Source of the DNA: Marchantia polymorpha subsp. ruderalis
Taxonomy: Eukaryota; Streptophyta; Marchantiopsida; Marchantiales; Marchantiaceae
Length of the DNA: 64,000 nt
NCBI GenBank assembly: GCA_037833965.1
Contig: AP031354.1
Coordinates: forward strand, 6,116,001 to 6,180,000
Direction of reading: 5' to 3'
The stretch's first letter is position 1. Every line of letters begins with the position of its first letter. The position numbers were made by a program, and so were the translations under genes. Shown here piece by piece: positions 53,393-62,599 of this stretch. Under the pieces are notes generated by a model. The model searched no databases and had not been told where the DNA came from. It was given only the letters and a program-made list of their open reading frames with translations.

Positions 53393-54362
53393 GGTTCTTT
53401 CCCATCAGAAGTGCAGATCAGGAACCCATTTCCTTTGCGTGTTTGTGTCCTTGAGTTCTGTCACCACGCACGAGGAGTTACAACTTAGCGTTCCGCATTT
53501 TGTAGCTGAAGGCCTTCGGCCGAATGTTCAGAGCTAGTACATTGGTTAGAGACTTGAGTAGTTCGGATCTGCACCTGCGGGTGACTGCCGATGCTCAGAG
53601 CCAGTGACCAGTTAGATACTTGAACAGTTTCGCCCCTACACCTTCGAGTGTTTCTTTCTGATTGTACTCCTTGGGATTTTTCCCCTGAATGCCAAAGTGA
53701 AGTTTTGCTACTTCGTGTAAGCCTTGGTTGTAAATTCAGGTTACGCTGCAGCAGGTGCTTTGAGGGTAACCCCTGTAGTATTTCTGGGAATGACAAGTGC
53801 CTGAGAATTCAAACTCTTCAATAGACTGTTGTTGTGTTACTGGAATGTTTCACAGTGAGTCCTTCAGTGCGGACCTGTGTTCTCTGCGCGTTTTGTGAGT
53901 TGAGAGTGTTGTTCACCGCGTCTGAGTGACTTCGATCCGAAGTAGGTAGTCCAAACCGGGTTTCCTACACTAGCAGCAAGCTAGTGGAAGCGTTGTAAAA
54001 GCCGGAGTTGGGAGTCACTACCCGCAGCTTTGCCGAGTGTGCTCGTGAGAGACTTTCCCCCTGAAATCTTGAAGTAGAGGTCCTAACGGATCTCTGGGTT
54101 GTGTTTCTGTAGTTTCAGGTGTGTGTGTGTGTGTGTGTGTGTTACGCTGCACTGTGCGACCTCCGAGTGCGCTCCGAGTGGACACTTGCAGTATTTCTGG
54201 GAGTGACAGTCGCCTGAGAATTCAAACTCCTCAATAGTCTGTTAAAACGTGACACTTTGTACCCTGTGTGTTCCTCTGTCCCTGTGGGATCGACCTTTCT
54301 ACCACTATATTGCAGTTTTAGCCTTTAGTGGGTTATTACATAAGAAGCCGACAACTTCTTTT

Positions 54363-54380
54363 TGGCGCCGCTGCCGGGGA
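54363..54380 (+). promoter_or_regulatory. Second primer binding site
   Basis: TGGCGCCGCTGCCGGGGA again, after the second LTR. A primer site downstream of a 3' LTR is not expected for a single element and marks the tandem structure. Confidence 0.9.
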
Positions 54381-54426
54381 CAGTTGCGTCAACACCGGGG
54401 TTTTTACGAGCAGCCATGCTCGGTGA

Positions 54427-56508
54427 ATGTCGACTGGGGCTGGCGGGAGCAACCTAAGTGCTAGAGCTGTCCGCAAGTTCCGACGAGATTCAGAGAAGGC
54501 CGTGGAAGAGACACGGCGTCAAACCAAGAAAACACCAAAAAGAGTACCTAAGCCTAGTTCGGCCGACATCCTTGGGGAACCTACCCCCGGCGACTCGGAA
54601 CCAAACTTGGTGCTTACAGTTCTACTAGATATTCCTTGCACGGACCCGCCTAGTGAAGTAGAACCGACCGCCCGAGGACCGTCGACAGACACACTGATGG
54701 CGGACGGACAAGCCAATGTGCGGCTACCTCAGCCGATTACTAAACATTCCTACCCGAAGTACAAAGGGAGCGGGGATGACGACGATGCAGATTCATACAT
54801 CAAGTTATTTGAGTCGGTGTCTATTGCCAATCGCGAGATCGCAGACGACGACCGACTAAGGATCTTTCCAAGCCTTCTGCGGAAGAAAGCGAGGAGTTGG
54901 TATAATCACGAGAGCATCGATCCGACTGGGTTGACAACATGGGCCCAGCTGAAGGAGAAGTTCCTTCGTCGCTTCCGCGAGCTCGGCTACGACAGCCGGG
55001 TTTTGACGAAGTTACGTAATTTGCAGCGAGAGAAGAAGGAGAGTCTGCGTGACTACACTGAGAGATTTATGGACCTCCTCGACAGAATACCGAAAACAGG
55101 ACCAGGGTCCCCTTTCTCGGTACAACAAGCTGTGGATTGGTACGTGACCGGTTTAACTCGGGAGATGGAGACTTTTTGCCGACGCAGCAAGTGCGACACT
55201 ATTGAGGATGTGATTGCATCGGCAGAAGCCTTCGAAACTTCCACTCTCAACCGAAGAGGGAGAGAGAGACGGGAGTCGAAGGAGCGCAAACCGAAAGGAG
55301 GGCGAAGACGGCGTAGAGGTACAACTCCGTCATCGGAGGAATCGTCCTCGGACGAGAACCGTTCTTCATCCGAAGAAGAGGAAACCTCATCGTCGGAGGA
55401 GGAGAAGAAGAGGAAGAAGCATGGGTCAGCGAAGAAAAAGGGCATCCGACGAGTGACTACGGACAGAGCGCCGGGAGATATAGCTTCGAAGATGGAGACC
55501 CTTGTGAAGGACTTCGCCGATCTCAAGGTTCAAGTGGTAGGCGGGCATGATCGCCGAAAATCACCCGGGAGAGTGCGAGCGAACTTATGGTGTACTACGT
55601 GCGGGGCGGTGGGACATGCAAACACCGAGTGCCTTACCACCCGGCCGTCATATCCAGTCAACGCAGTAGAGTGGGCGCAACCGTACTATGGAGAGCACCC
55701 TCAGTACTATGGAGAGCACCCTCAGTACTATGGAGAGGCTAGCGAAGAGACAGCCTACGCCGTCCAGTCGGTGCCTACCCCTCCTGCGGTTTCAGCAATG
55801 CAAGTTCCACGATATATTCCGGTGGATCGGGCCACTACGGTACCGGTGAGGCGGAGAGCACCTCCAGGGACGTTTGACCCACCGCCACCGCGAGCTTGTT
55901 ATAATTGCGGGGAAGTTGGGCACTTCTCACCGCAGTGTCCCCATCCAAAAAGGCGAAACGATTATGCTCCGACATGTAGCAATTGCAAGAAGGTCGGGCA
56001 CACTGCGCCAGAGTGTGATCAGCCACCAGTCCCTCGGCCAGTGGTACGATTTGTGAACACTCCTGCCAAGGAGGACGTGCAAGTTAACCAGGTCGAAGTA
56101 GGTTCAGACGGGGATGGCGAAGACGAAGAATGGCCGGCTGAAGAGGTTATGTGCGCACGGGTCGAAACTCGTAGTTCCAAGAAATCGAAGGAGCAAGAGC
56201 GCGACACTCGCAAGCACGAACGGAGAACCGCCGACCGGACGGGAAAAGGAAAGGAGAAGACATCCAGCAAGTCCGACTCGCGACCGGCTCGGAAGTCTTC
56301 GACTACGCGGGAGGCACCAGCAGTGCGCCCCCAGGCAGCAGTCGAGGACGAGCCAGTGCGCCTACTGAAACGGGACTATGCTCCGGATATCCGCAACGAG
56401 GTAGCCAACCTGTTGCAGGAAGCGATCCGCACTCAAAAGGACCCACCGCGGCCAGACCTGACATCCTCTCTTGGGGCGAAGTTGGCAGCCACCGTGGAAC
56501 CTCGCAGA
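54427..56508 (+). pseudogene. gag: Partial second gag, truncated before the protease
   Basis: Identical to the first 694 codons of the gag at 43215, including the gag domain and all three zinc knuckles. It ends at 56508 in KLAATVEPRRA and then runs on into the inverted B LTR for about 34 foreign codons to a stop at 56613. The protease and pol are missing. With an LTR promoter upstream it could produce a Gag protein with an aberrant tail. A 13-codon uORF overlaps its start (54416-54457) as in the other copies. Confidence 0.85.
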
Positions 56509-59028
56509 GCTCGTCAGCCAAACTCTCTTCTGCTTCCGGCCTGCGGTCCGGTTCAACGCGCCGTTCAATTGGCCTTCCTTCCGCTTGTCGGCCTTCAGTC
56601 GTCCGACTCGTAGTCGGCCGACTGTCAGTCCGTCCATCTCCTCCCGAAGGCCTTGGTGCCTTCTATGCAGAGGTATTTGTCGTCTTCCCTAGAATCTGCG
56701 CGATTATCTCCTCCTGTGTGAGATTCCGCCGGGTCGGAGTTCGCCCGGTCTCCTCAGTACCAGTTGGCATTTTGCGTGCCCTCTGTTTTGGTCGACTGTG
56801 AGGCTCGGGGGTGGGCCGACCACGAGTCGGCGCAGCTGGCACTTCCGGCTGCCTGTCCTCAGGTCTCTCATCCCACTTCCGCTTTCGCGGAATGCGCTCA
56901 CTTCGACGTTCTTCTGCTGCTCTTGCTGGAGCCGGAGCCGGAGGCGTACTGGCAGGTTCCTCGTCCGGATCCGTGTCTACTTCGGCCTCCCTCGAATATC
57001 TACCTGGATAGTTCCGGGTCAGCTGCGGAAACCGTGTTTTCTCAGCATTTGTCAAACATCCCATCGCCCGATAAAACACGATCAAGTAAGGCGAGAGATG
57101 ATTGAGGGTTCCTCCTCTCTCTTCTTGCGCATGTTGGCGCGTCACCTTCCACAGGAGCCGTGCCCAATGCACTGGAGCTCCTGACAACACTAGCTCCACA
57201 AATTCTACCTGCCAACCATGCATGTAAGCGGTCTTGGTCGGCTGCAATATCTGCAGCAATGCAGTCGCGACATTTCTCCGCAATCGATCTTTGTAATCCC
57301 GTGTCCGGAAACCGTTCTTGGGATGCCTGGCAACTTTGAAGAGCTCATTGTAGGAGATTTCTTCCTCCTGGGACACCTTCACGCTATCGGCCTCGAAGAG
57401 GAGATCCCCTTCCTCGCCGGCACACCTGCCCAACACCTGCGCCCAGTTACAAATGTCCCATCTTTCTGGATGTGGACGGAATCCGCGTGAGGGCTTGTGT
57501 CTCTCCCGCAGATACTCGCGCACCATCTCCGGACATGTCCAGTTCCACCACCACAGGAGAAAATCGAGCTTCAGCCCCAGCAGCACATCTTGAAATGCGC
57601 GTAGACCGATTTGCGGCATCCTAAGGGGAGACACTCGCAAGTGGGGAACCTTCGACATTGCGTTTCCTGCACACACAAACGTTCTCCCTTTCGCTCGCCC
57701 TCTCACAATCGCCACTGCGAGTCGGCCGCTCAAGCACTGACTGCTCACTCTCTCTTCGCTCACGCTCAAGTTCGCTACTCGCAATTCTCTCCAAGGTCTG
57801 TCAAGATCCTTGCGCAACTCGTCTCCGCACTCTCTCCTCTCACTGCAGGTCTCTCCGCCCTTGCGCGTAATCTTGGAAGCTGGAACTCGCAAATTCAAGA
57901 ATGAGAGAATGAGACTGGAGCGCAGTCTTTTCTTCTCCAAATTCAAGAACGTCCAACGTTCTTACTGGTTACAACGTAAGCAGCCGGCTATACGGCCTAA
58001 CGGTTCGCCCTTTGCATGCGCGAATTCACGTCTCCGCTCTGCGCGCATTCGCATGCGTGAATGTTGAATTCTCCCGCCGCCGCCGCCTTCCGGACTCGAG
58101 TCCGCCGCAGGGTATACGTCGGCTATGTTGTCTTTCCCTAACCCGTCCATCACCGGAGGCGTGTCGCCGCTGGCGTGTTCCTTATCCATCGGCGCCTTGC
58201 TGGAGGCGCACATCTAGTCGGCGCGAATTACGCCGGCGCGCATTCGTTCCGCTTATTTTGTCCTTTATGCCTCGTCCATTGCTGACGGCGCATATCCGCC
58301 AGCGCAAATCATGCCAGCGCATCCGGCCATCAGCGCCACGTCGGAGGCGTACATCCGACCGGCGCTTTCCTTCCATGAGCAGCCGCCAAAGGCGCTTCCG
58401 ACTCTGAGTTGGTTTCCTCCTATGAGCGCACGATTCCGCCGAAGGCGCATCGCCGAGGGCGTACGGGAATCCTTTCCGGCTGTGAACCCTAGCGCGAACG
58501 GCGCATGTCCGGGTACGAGTTTTCCGACGCTCATAACTTCTCCGTCCCTGATCCATCTCCGACGCTCCTGGGCTCGTTAGAACGAGCGTCCCGAGCTCTT
58601 TCTAATGCAATTTCAACCAACTGGATCTACAGTGTATTCCGATCGTTATGAAGGTTTTCCCTTTCCGCGCTAGCGGCGCATCGCCGAAGGCGCACTCATG
58701 GTCGGACGCCTTCAGAGGTCCGGGCCCTTCTCCTGACGTCTTTAGCAAAACCTCCTCCTGAGGTGTCTACGCCGGAAGCGTAGCTTCCTTATACGCTGGA
58801 AGCGCGTGAGTAGAGACATCTCAGAAAAGGAGCTTTTGCCGAAGGCGCCGAAGACATTGCCGAAGGCGCCGAAGGCGCCGAAGACTACGCGATTCTTCGT
58901 GACCTCGTGACAATCTCATCAATCCACTCTATTTAACGTACCCTTTTCTAACTACAAACACTGCTTCGGTACTAGTTTTCTAAAATTGTTTAAATTCTGC
59001 AAAAAAAAACAAAAAGTGTATTACCACA
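56509..59028 (-). mobile_element. Inverted B-family LTR, front portion
   Basis: Continues the B LTR interrupted at 37733 (site TTGGCTCGTCAGCC split, with GCTCG duplicated), runs through the N-terminal half of the U3 ORF and the U3 leader, and ends at 59028 with the reversed LTR start (GTGTATTACCACA). It is followed by GAGGT, the target duplication paired with 32311-32315. Minus-strand sequence near 58860 has a triplicated GCCGAAGGCGCCGAAG stretch absent from other B copies. Confidence 0.85.
56663..57946 (-). pseudogene. U3-encoded ORF, B family, N-terminal half
   Basis: Minus strand, open from 57946 (no ATG until the conserved one at 57658, MSKVPHLRV) to a TAG at 56663-56665, where other B copies have CAG (NTSAQKAPMP). 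It contains the complete conserved domain (LDFLLWWWNWTCPEMVREY, ICNWAQVLGRCAGEEGDLLF, GFRTRDYKDRLRRNVATAL, LNHLSPYLIVFYRAMGCLT) and the Glu/Pro-rich start of the linker. Further on (56663-56513) the reading frame would continue to the break at the young element. The codon that is TAA at 20189 is GAA here (about 56560). Split and nonsense-mutated, so inactive. Confidence 0.75.
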
Positions 59029-59033
59029 GAGGT
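59029..59033. repeat. Target-site duplication GAGGT (right copy)
   Basis: GAGGT immediately after the reversed B LTR start, paired with 32311-32315 across 26.7 kb of nested insertions. Confidence 0.85.
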
Positions 59034-59786
59034 CAAGGCCACGAGAAAAGATGATGCAGCCACAGTAGCAGCCTTCTTGTTCGAGTCGATCATCACGCGC
59101 TACGGATGTCCTCTAGAGATCGTCAGCGACCGGGGCACGCACTTTCTGAACCAGATAATCTAAGATCTGACACGGTATTTCCACATCAAGCACCGGAAGA
59201 CTACCCCATACAATCCCAAGGCGAATGGATTGACGGAGAAGTCCAATGGTCTGTTGTGTAAAATACTACTCAAGGTCACGGTAAACCACGCTTACGACTG
59301 GGATACGAAGTTAGCCGCCGCTCTATGGGCGTACCGGACAGCTGAGAAAATTACGACTAAACAGACACCATACTTTCTGGTGTATGGTCAGCACCCGATC
59401 CTCCGATCGAGTTTGAAGTACCCACCCAACGAACGTTGGATTTACAGAGGGTGAGCGCAAAGGAGAGTCAGCTCTACAGATTACAGGAGGTCATGCAGCT
59501 GGAAGAGAGGAGACGAGAAGCCGAGGAGCGCACCAGGAGAATTCAGCTCCGCCGGAAGGAGAGATACGATAAGAAGATCAAACCTATACTCCTGCAGAAG
59601 GGTGATTTGGCACTGCTCTACGACAGCAGGCATGCCAGATTCCCAGGCAAACTGCACCTAAGATGGATGGGACCTTACAAGGTTGTCGAAGTCTTCTCGA
59701 ATGGATCCATCCAACTTGCGGACCTAGCCGGCGATTTATTAGGCACCCGAGTGAATGGGTGGTGGTTGAAGAAATACCACATGTGA
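59034..59786 (+). pseudogene. pol: pol of the split A element, integrase C-terminal part
   Basis: Resumes the integrase cut at 32315: ATRKDDAATVAAFLFESI, second catalytic Asp (VSDRGTHFLNQII), then a TAA replacing Glu (about 59161), the Glu motif LTEKSNG, VYGQHPIL, and a frameshift near 59402 (ILRSSLKYPP instead of ILPIEFEVP). From 59436 the C-terminal module reads GPYKVVEV and ends VNGWWLKKYHM with TGA 59784-59786. No chromodomain. The same stretch in the young element is intact, which makes the defects easy to see. Inactive. Confidence 0.9.
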
Positions 59787-59810
59787 GTGTTCGCGTGGGC
59801 GCTCACAATT

Positions 59811-59821
59811 GAGAAGGGGAG
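59811..59821 (+). promoter_or_regulatory. Polypurine tract of the split A element
   Basis: GAGAAGGGGAG followed by CA and the 3' LTR start TGTGGTACCCC at 59824. Confidence 0.75.
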
Positions 59822-60611
59822 CATGTGGTACCCCACTTTTGGTAATTTGGAGGAAATTAAAACATTTTTGGAAAACTATACCACGGTAGCAATGTAAATA
59901 GCCTTCGGTGCATCAAAATAGAGTGAATTCGGAAGATCGCAGAGATTCTCGAGGGACCTCGTAGAATCTAGGAGTTGGGTGCAGCGTCAAGGAAGGGCAT
60001 CACCCTCTCTGCGAGCTCTAAAGGTATGATCCCTTCGGCGCAAGGCGCAAAATCCGCCTTCGGCGCTGCGCCCTCGGCAGTAGGGAAATCCTTCATATTT
60101 AGGTCAACCCCCAAACGCCTTGACCTGGTTAGGGTCTTGTTGAAAAGAGCTCAACGCGCTGATTCAAACGAGCCCAAGAACGCCAACAACGGATGAGGAC
60201 TCCGAGAGTTATGAAGGTTGTAAGATACTCAGCTTTCCGCCTACGCACAGGCGAAGAAAGTTTTGTCCTATGCGCGGACGAAGGAAGTTCGCCTGCGCAC
60301 AGGCGAAATAGGGTTTTGATGTAGGCGCGAAGTTCGCCTACGCACAGGCGTCCGCCTGTGCACAGGCGCTTCGGCGTCGGCGGGAAATCCGCCTTCGGCC
60401 CTAGAAATGCGCATTCGGAGGTAGAAATTGTACGGCGCCTTCTGCGCCAACGCAACGGCGCGGACGAGCAAGGAGCCGCCAGAATAGTAAAATCCGTACG
60501 GACCGTACGGACTGTACGGACGGGACGGATGGATGCTCTCGTGGTCGGGCGGAGTTGCGGCGGCGAGAGCGCCGAAGGAGAGACAAGGAACGGACAGTCT
60601 GGGAGGAAGCT

Positions 60612-60627
60612 GTTGACCGCGGTCAAC
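60612..60627. promoter_or_regulatory. Inverted W-box palindrome in U3
   Basis: GTTGACCGCGGTCAAC, perfect palindrome at the conserved U3 position. Confidence 0.5.
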
Positions 60628-61035
60628 GCCTTCCTCGCCAGCGCAGCGACGCGGACGGACTTCGCCTATGCGCAGGCGAGCGCCTGCGCACAGGCGGGTG
60701 AAGTTCCGCGCCGGCGGAGAATCCGCCGGGGAGTCCGCTTGCGCACAGGCGGGAGTTGAACTTTTGTCCGACGTGCGAACAAGCGCCGGGGCGGAGGAGG
60801 ATTGGCTGAGGAGCGGTACGAACGAGTGTACCGCGCAAGGCGGAAAAGCCGCATTCGGCGCTGCGCACCCATGTCCGCGGCGTAGTACGCTCACGGAGTT
60901 CAAATTCGCCAATTCGAGCGTGTGAGTTAAATCGGCGTCGGCGGAGCGTGAAGCCGCGCGTGAGAGCGGAGACCGTTTTAGCGTAGAGCCGGCGCGGCCA
61001 TCAATTGAGTCGACCCTCACGGGCAAGAGCCGACC

Positions 61036-62599
61036 ATGACCTTCGACCGGGAGACGGAGAGCGTCCTATTCTTGAATTCGCAATTCCATTTTCTAGTGCG
61101 AGCTGCGCGCGTCCATCTGCTAGCTGCTAAGCCTTCCCGACATTGCCGCGCAGAGGATTACTTGGTGATTGAGAGAGAAGTGAGTGCGCGTGATTTGAAA
61201 TTGAGTGAGATTAGAGTTTGCCGAGGAAGCAAAGAGCTCGAGCGGAGCAAAGGGAGAATTAGCGAACAGGCGAATTCCAAGAACGCAATGTCGAGACTGA
61301 ACCGATTGTAGATGCTGCCGCTCCGACTTCCACAGAACGGGCTGCGCGCTTACGAGAAACGGCTGATAGCAAGAAAGCTCAATTTCTTGCTATGGGGATG
61401 GAACTACATTTGTGTGGATATGGTGCGCGAGTGGCTAGAGCCACAGAGGCCACCTTCGCGCGGATTGCGTCCGCATGTCGATCGGTGGACGGTCCAAGAT
61501 TGGGCGCAGGCATTGGGGAGGTGTGCCGGCATCCCAGGGCACCTCCTCTTTGATAGTGAGAGCGTCAAGGTGTCTAAGTAGGACGAGGCGCAATTTGTGG
61601 AGTTGTTCAAGCGGGAGAAGTCTACCAAGAATGGGTACAAGACCCGCGATTACAAGGATCGCTTCCGCCGAATTGTGGCTACGGCGCTGCTGCAATTACT
61701 GCAGCCACACCGCGCCTGCTACATCACATTGTGGCAGGTCTCTTTTGTGGAGTGCATCATCGAGGGAGCTCCAATTCACTGGGCGAGCATCCTGCACAGA
61801 GTGATGCGACAGCATGCTTTTGAGGAGAAGGGGGGAACTCTAAATCACCTCTCTCCTTTCCTGATCAATTTTTATCGGCAGCGAAATTGTTTGACCGCGG
61901 CGGAGCTTGCTCGTTTTCCGCCGTTGTCCGTCGACCATCCCGGGAAGTATGTGCGGGATAACGAGGTCGACACTGACGCAGAGCATTCGCCAACTTCTAC
62001 TCCGCCAAGGCGGAGGGACGAAGGAAGAAACACTCCTGCAGCAAGAGTGCAGCGGAAGCGGCGATGGAGAGAGGAGTCCGAAGAGGAGCGGCATCAAGAA
62101 CCCATTGCTCCCATTGGGCAGCGGCCGTTGCACGAAGTGTGCAGCCGGCCGAAGCAGAAGGCGCGCAGGCTTGTGTTACCAGCCAGCAGCGCGGACACGG
62201 CGACGATCACCATGGAGAAAGGAAGTGCGTCGCCGGAGAAGAACGAGGGAGCGCGGACGTCTGCAGGAGCAACGGACCACGCTGCACCTTCGACGGACGA
62301 GAGGCAACCTACAGGCCAAGGGCCTCCGGAGTTACCACGTGCGATGCGGACGGATGTTCCGCCTGCGCACAGGCGTGCCTCGACGGAAAGGCGACCCCAA
62401 GCGGACGTGGACCTACGCCTACGCGTAGGCAGATGCAGTCCGCCTGTGCACATGCCGCCTGCGCACAGGCAGGATTCACCCCCGTTCCAACGTATGAAGG
62501 GGAAGGAGCCGGCGGAAGATCCGCCTACGGGTCAAGGGCCTTCGGGACCAGACCCTCCGGCGCCCAACGCGCCGCGATTTGCGCCTTCGGCGCCAGGGC
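61036..62599 (+). pseudogene. U3-encoded ORF, A1 subfamily, broken copy
   Basis: ATG 61036 (MTFDRETESVLFLNSQFH). TAG at 61309-61311 replaces Arg/Trp-type codons in SRLNRLRML, and TAG at 61579-61581 replaces Gln in VSKQDEAQF. Otherwise it is one frame to the insertion at 62600, covering the conserved domain and the linker with the PVHM/PAHRQ repeats. The acidic patch and coiled coil lie beyond the window or were lost. Both nonsense changes are compatible with C-to-T mutation. Confidence 0.75.

Larger units (their letters stand above)
37734..54340 (+). mobile_element. Complete Ty3/gypsy element with giant ORF-bearing LTRs (16.6 kb)
   Basis: Two 5,395-bp LTRs (37734-43128 and 48946-54340) flank a 5,817-bp internal region with primer site, gag-pro, pol and polypurine tract. 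All major frames are open: U3 ORF in both LTRs, gag-pro 950 codons, pol 946 codons. I found no difference between the LTRs, which points to very recent insertion or to an assembly duplication. Domain order PR-RT-RH-INT, three zinc knuckles, GPY motif and no chromodomain place it with non-chromoviral plant Ty3 elements (Tat/Athila/Ogre group). It is inserted in an inverted B LTR. Downstream the LTR is followed by a further 2,168 bp of the internal region (54341-56508), so the insertion is larger than one element. Confidence 0.9.
48946..54340 (+). repeat. 3' LTR of the complete element (5,395 bp)
   Basis: Same ends and same content as 37734-43128, offset by exactly 11,212 bases. Every segment I compared is identical, including all frames of the U3 ORF. 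The identity carries on beyond the LTR end into the primer site and gag up to 56508, so the LTR is followed by a second, partial internal region and not by flanking DNA. Confidence 0.9.
59824..62599 (+). mobile_element. 3' LTR of the split A element (A1 type), front part
   Basis: Begins TGTGGTACCCCAC with the A1 leader (TTTGGTAATTTGGAGG, GAATTCGGAAGATCGCAGAG) and contains the W-box palindrome (60612-60627), multiple GCCTGTGCACAGGC-type palindromes and a broken U3 ORF. It is cut at 62600 by an inverted B LTR. By position it is the partner of the 5' LTR ending at 27321, but that one is A2-like and this one A1-like. Confidence 0.85.
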
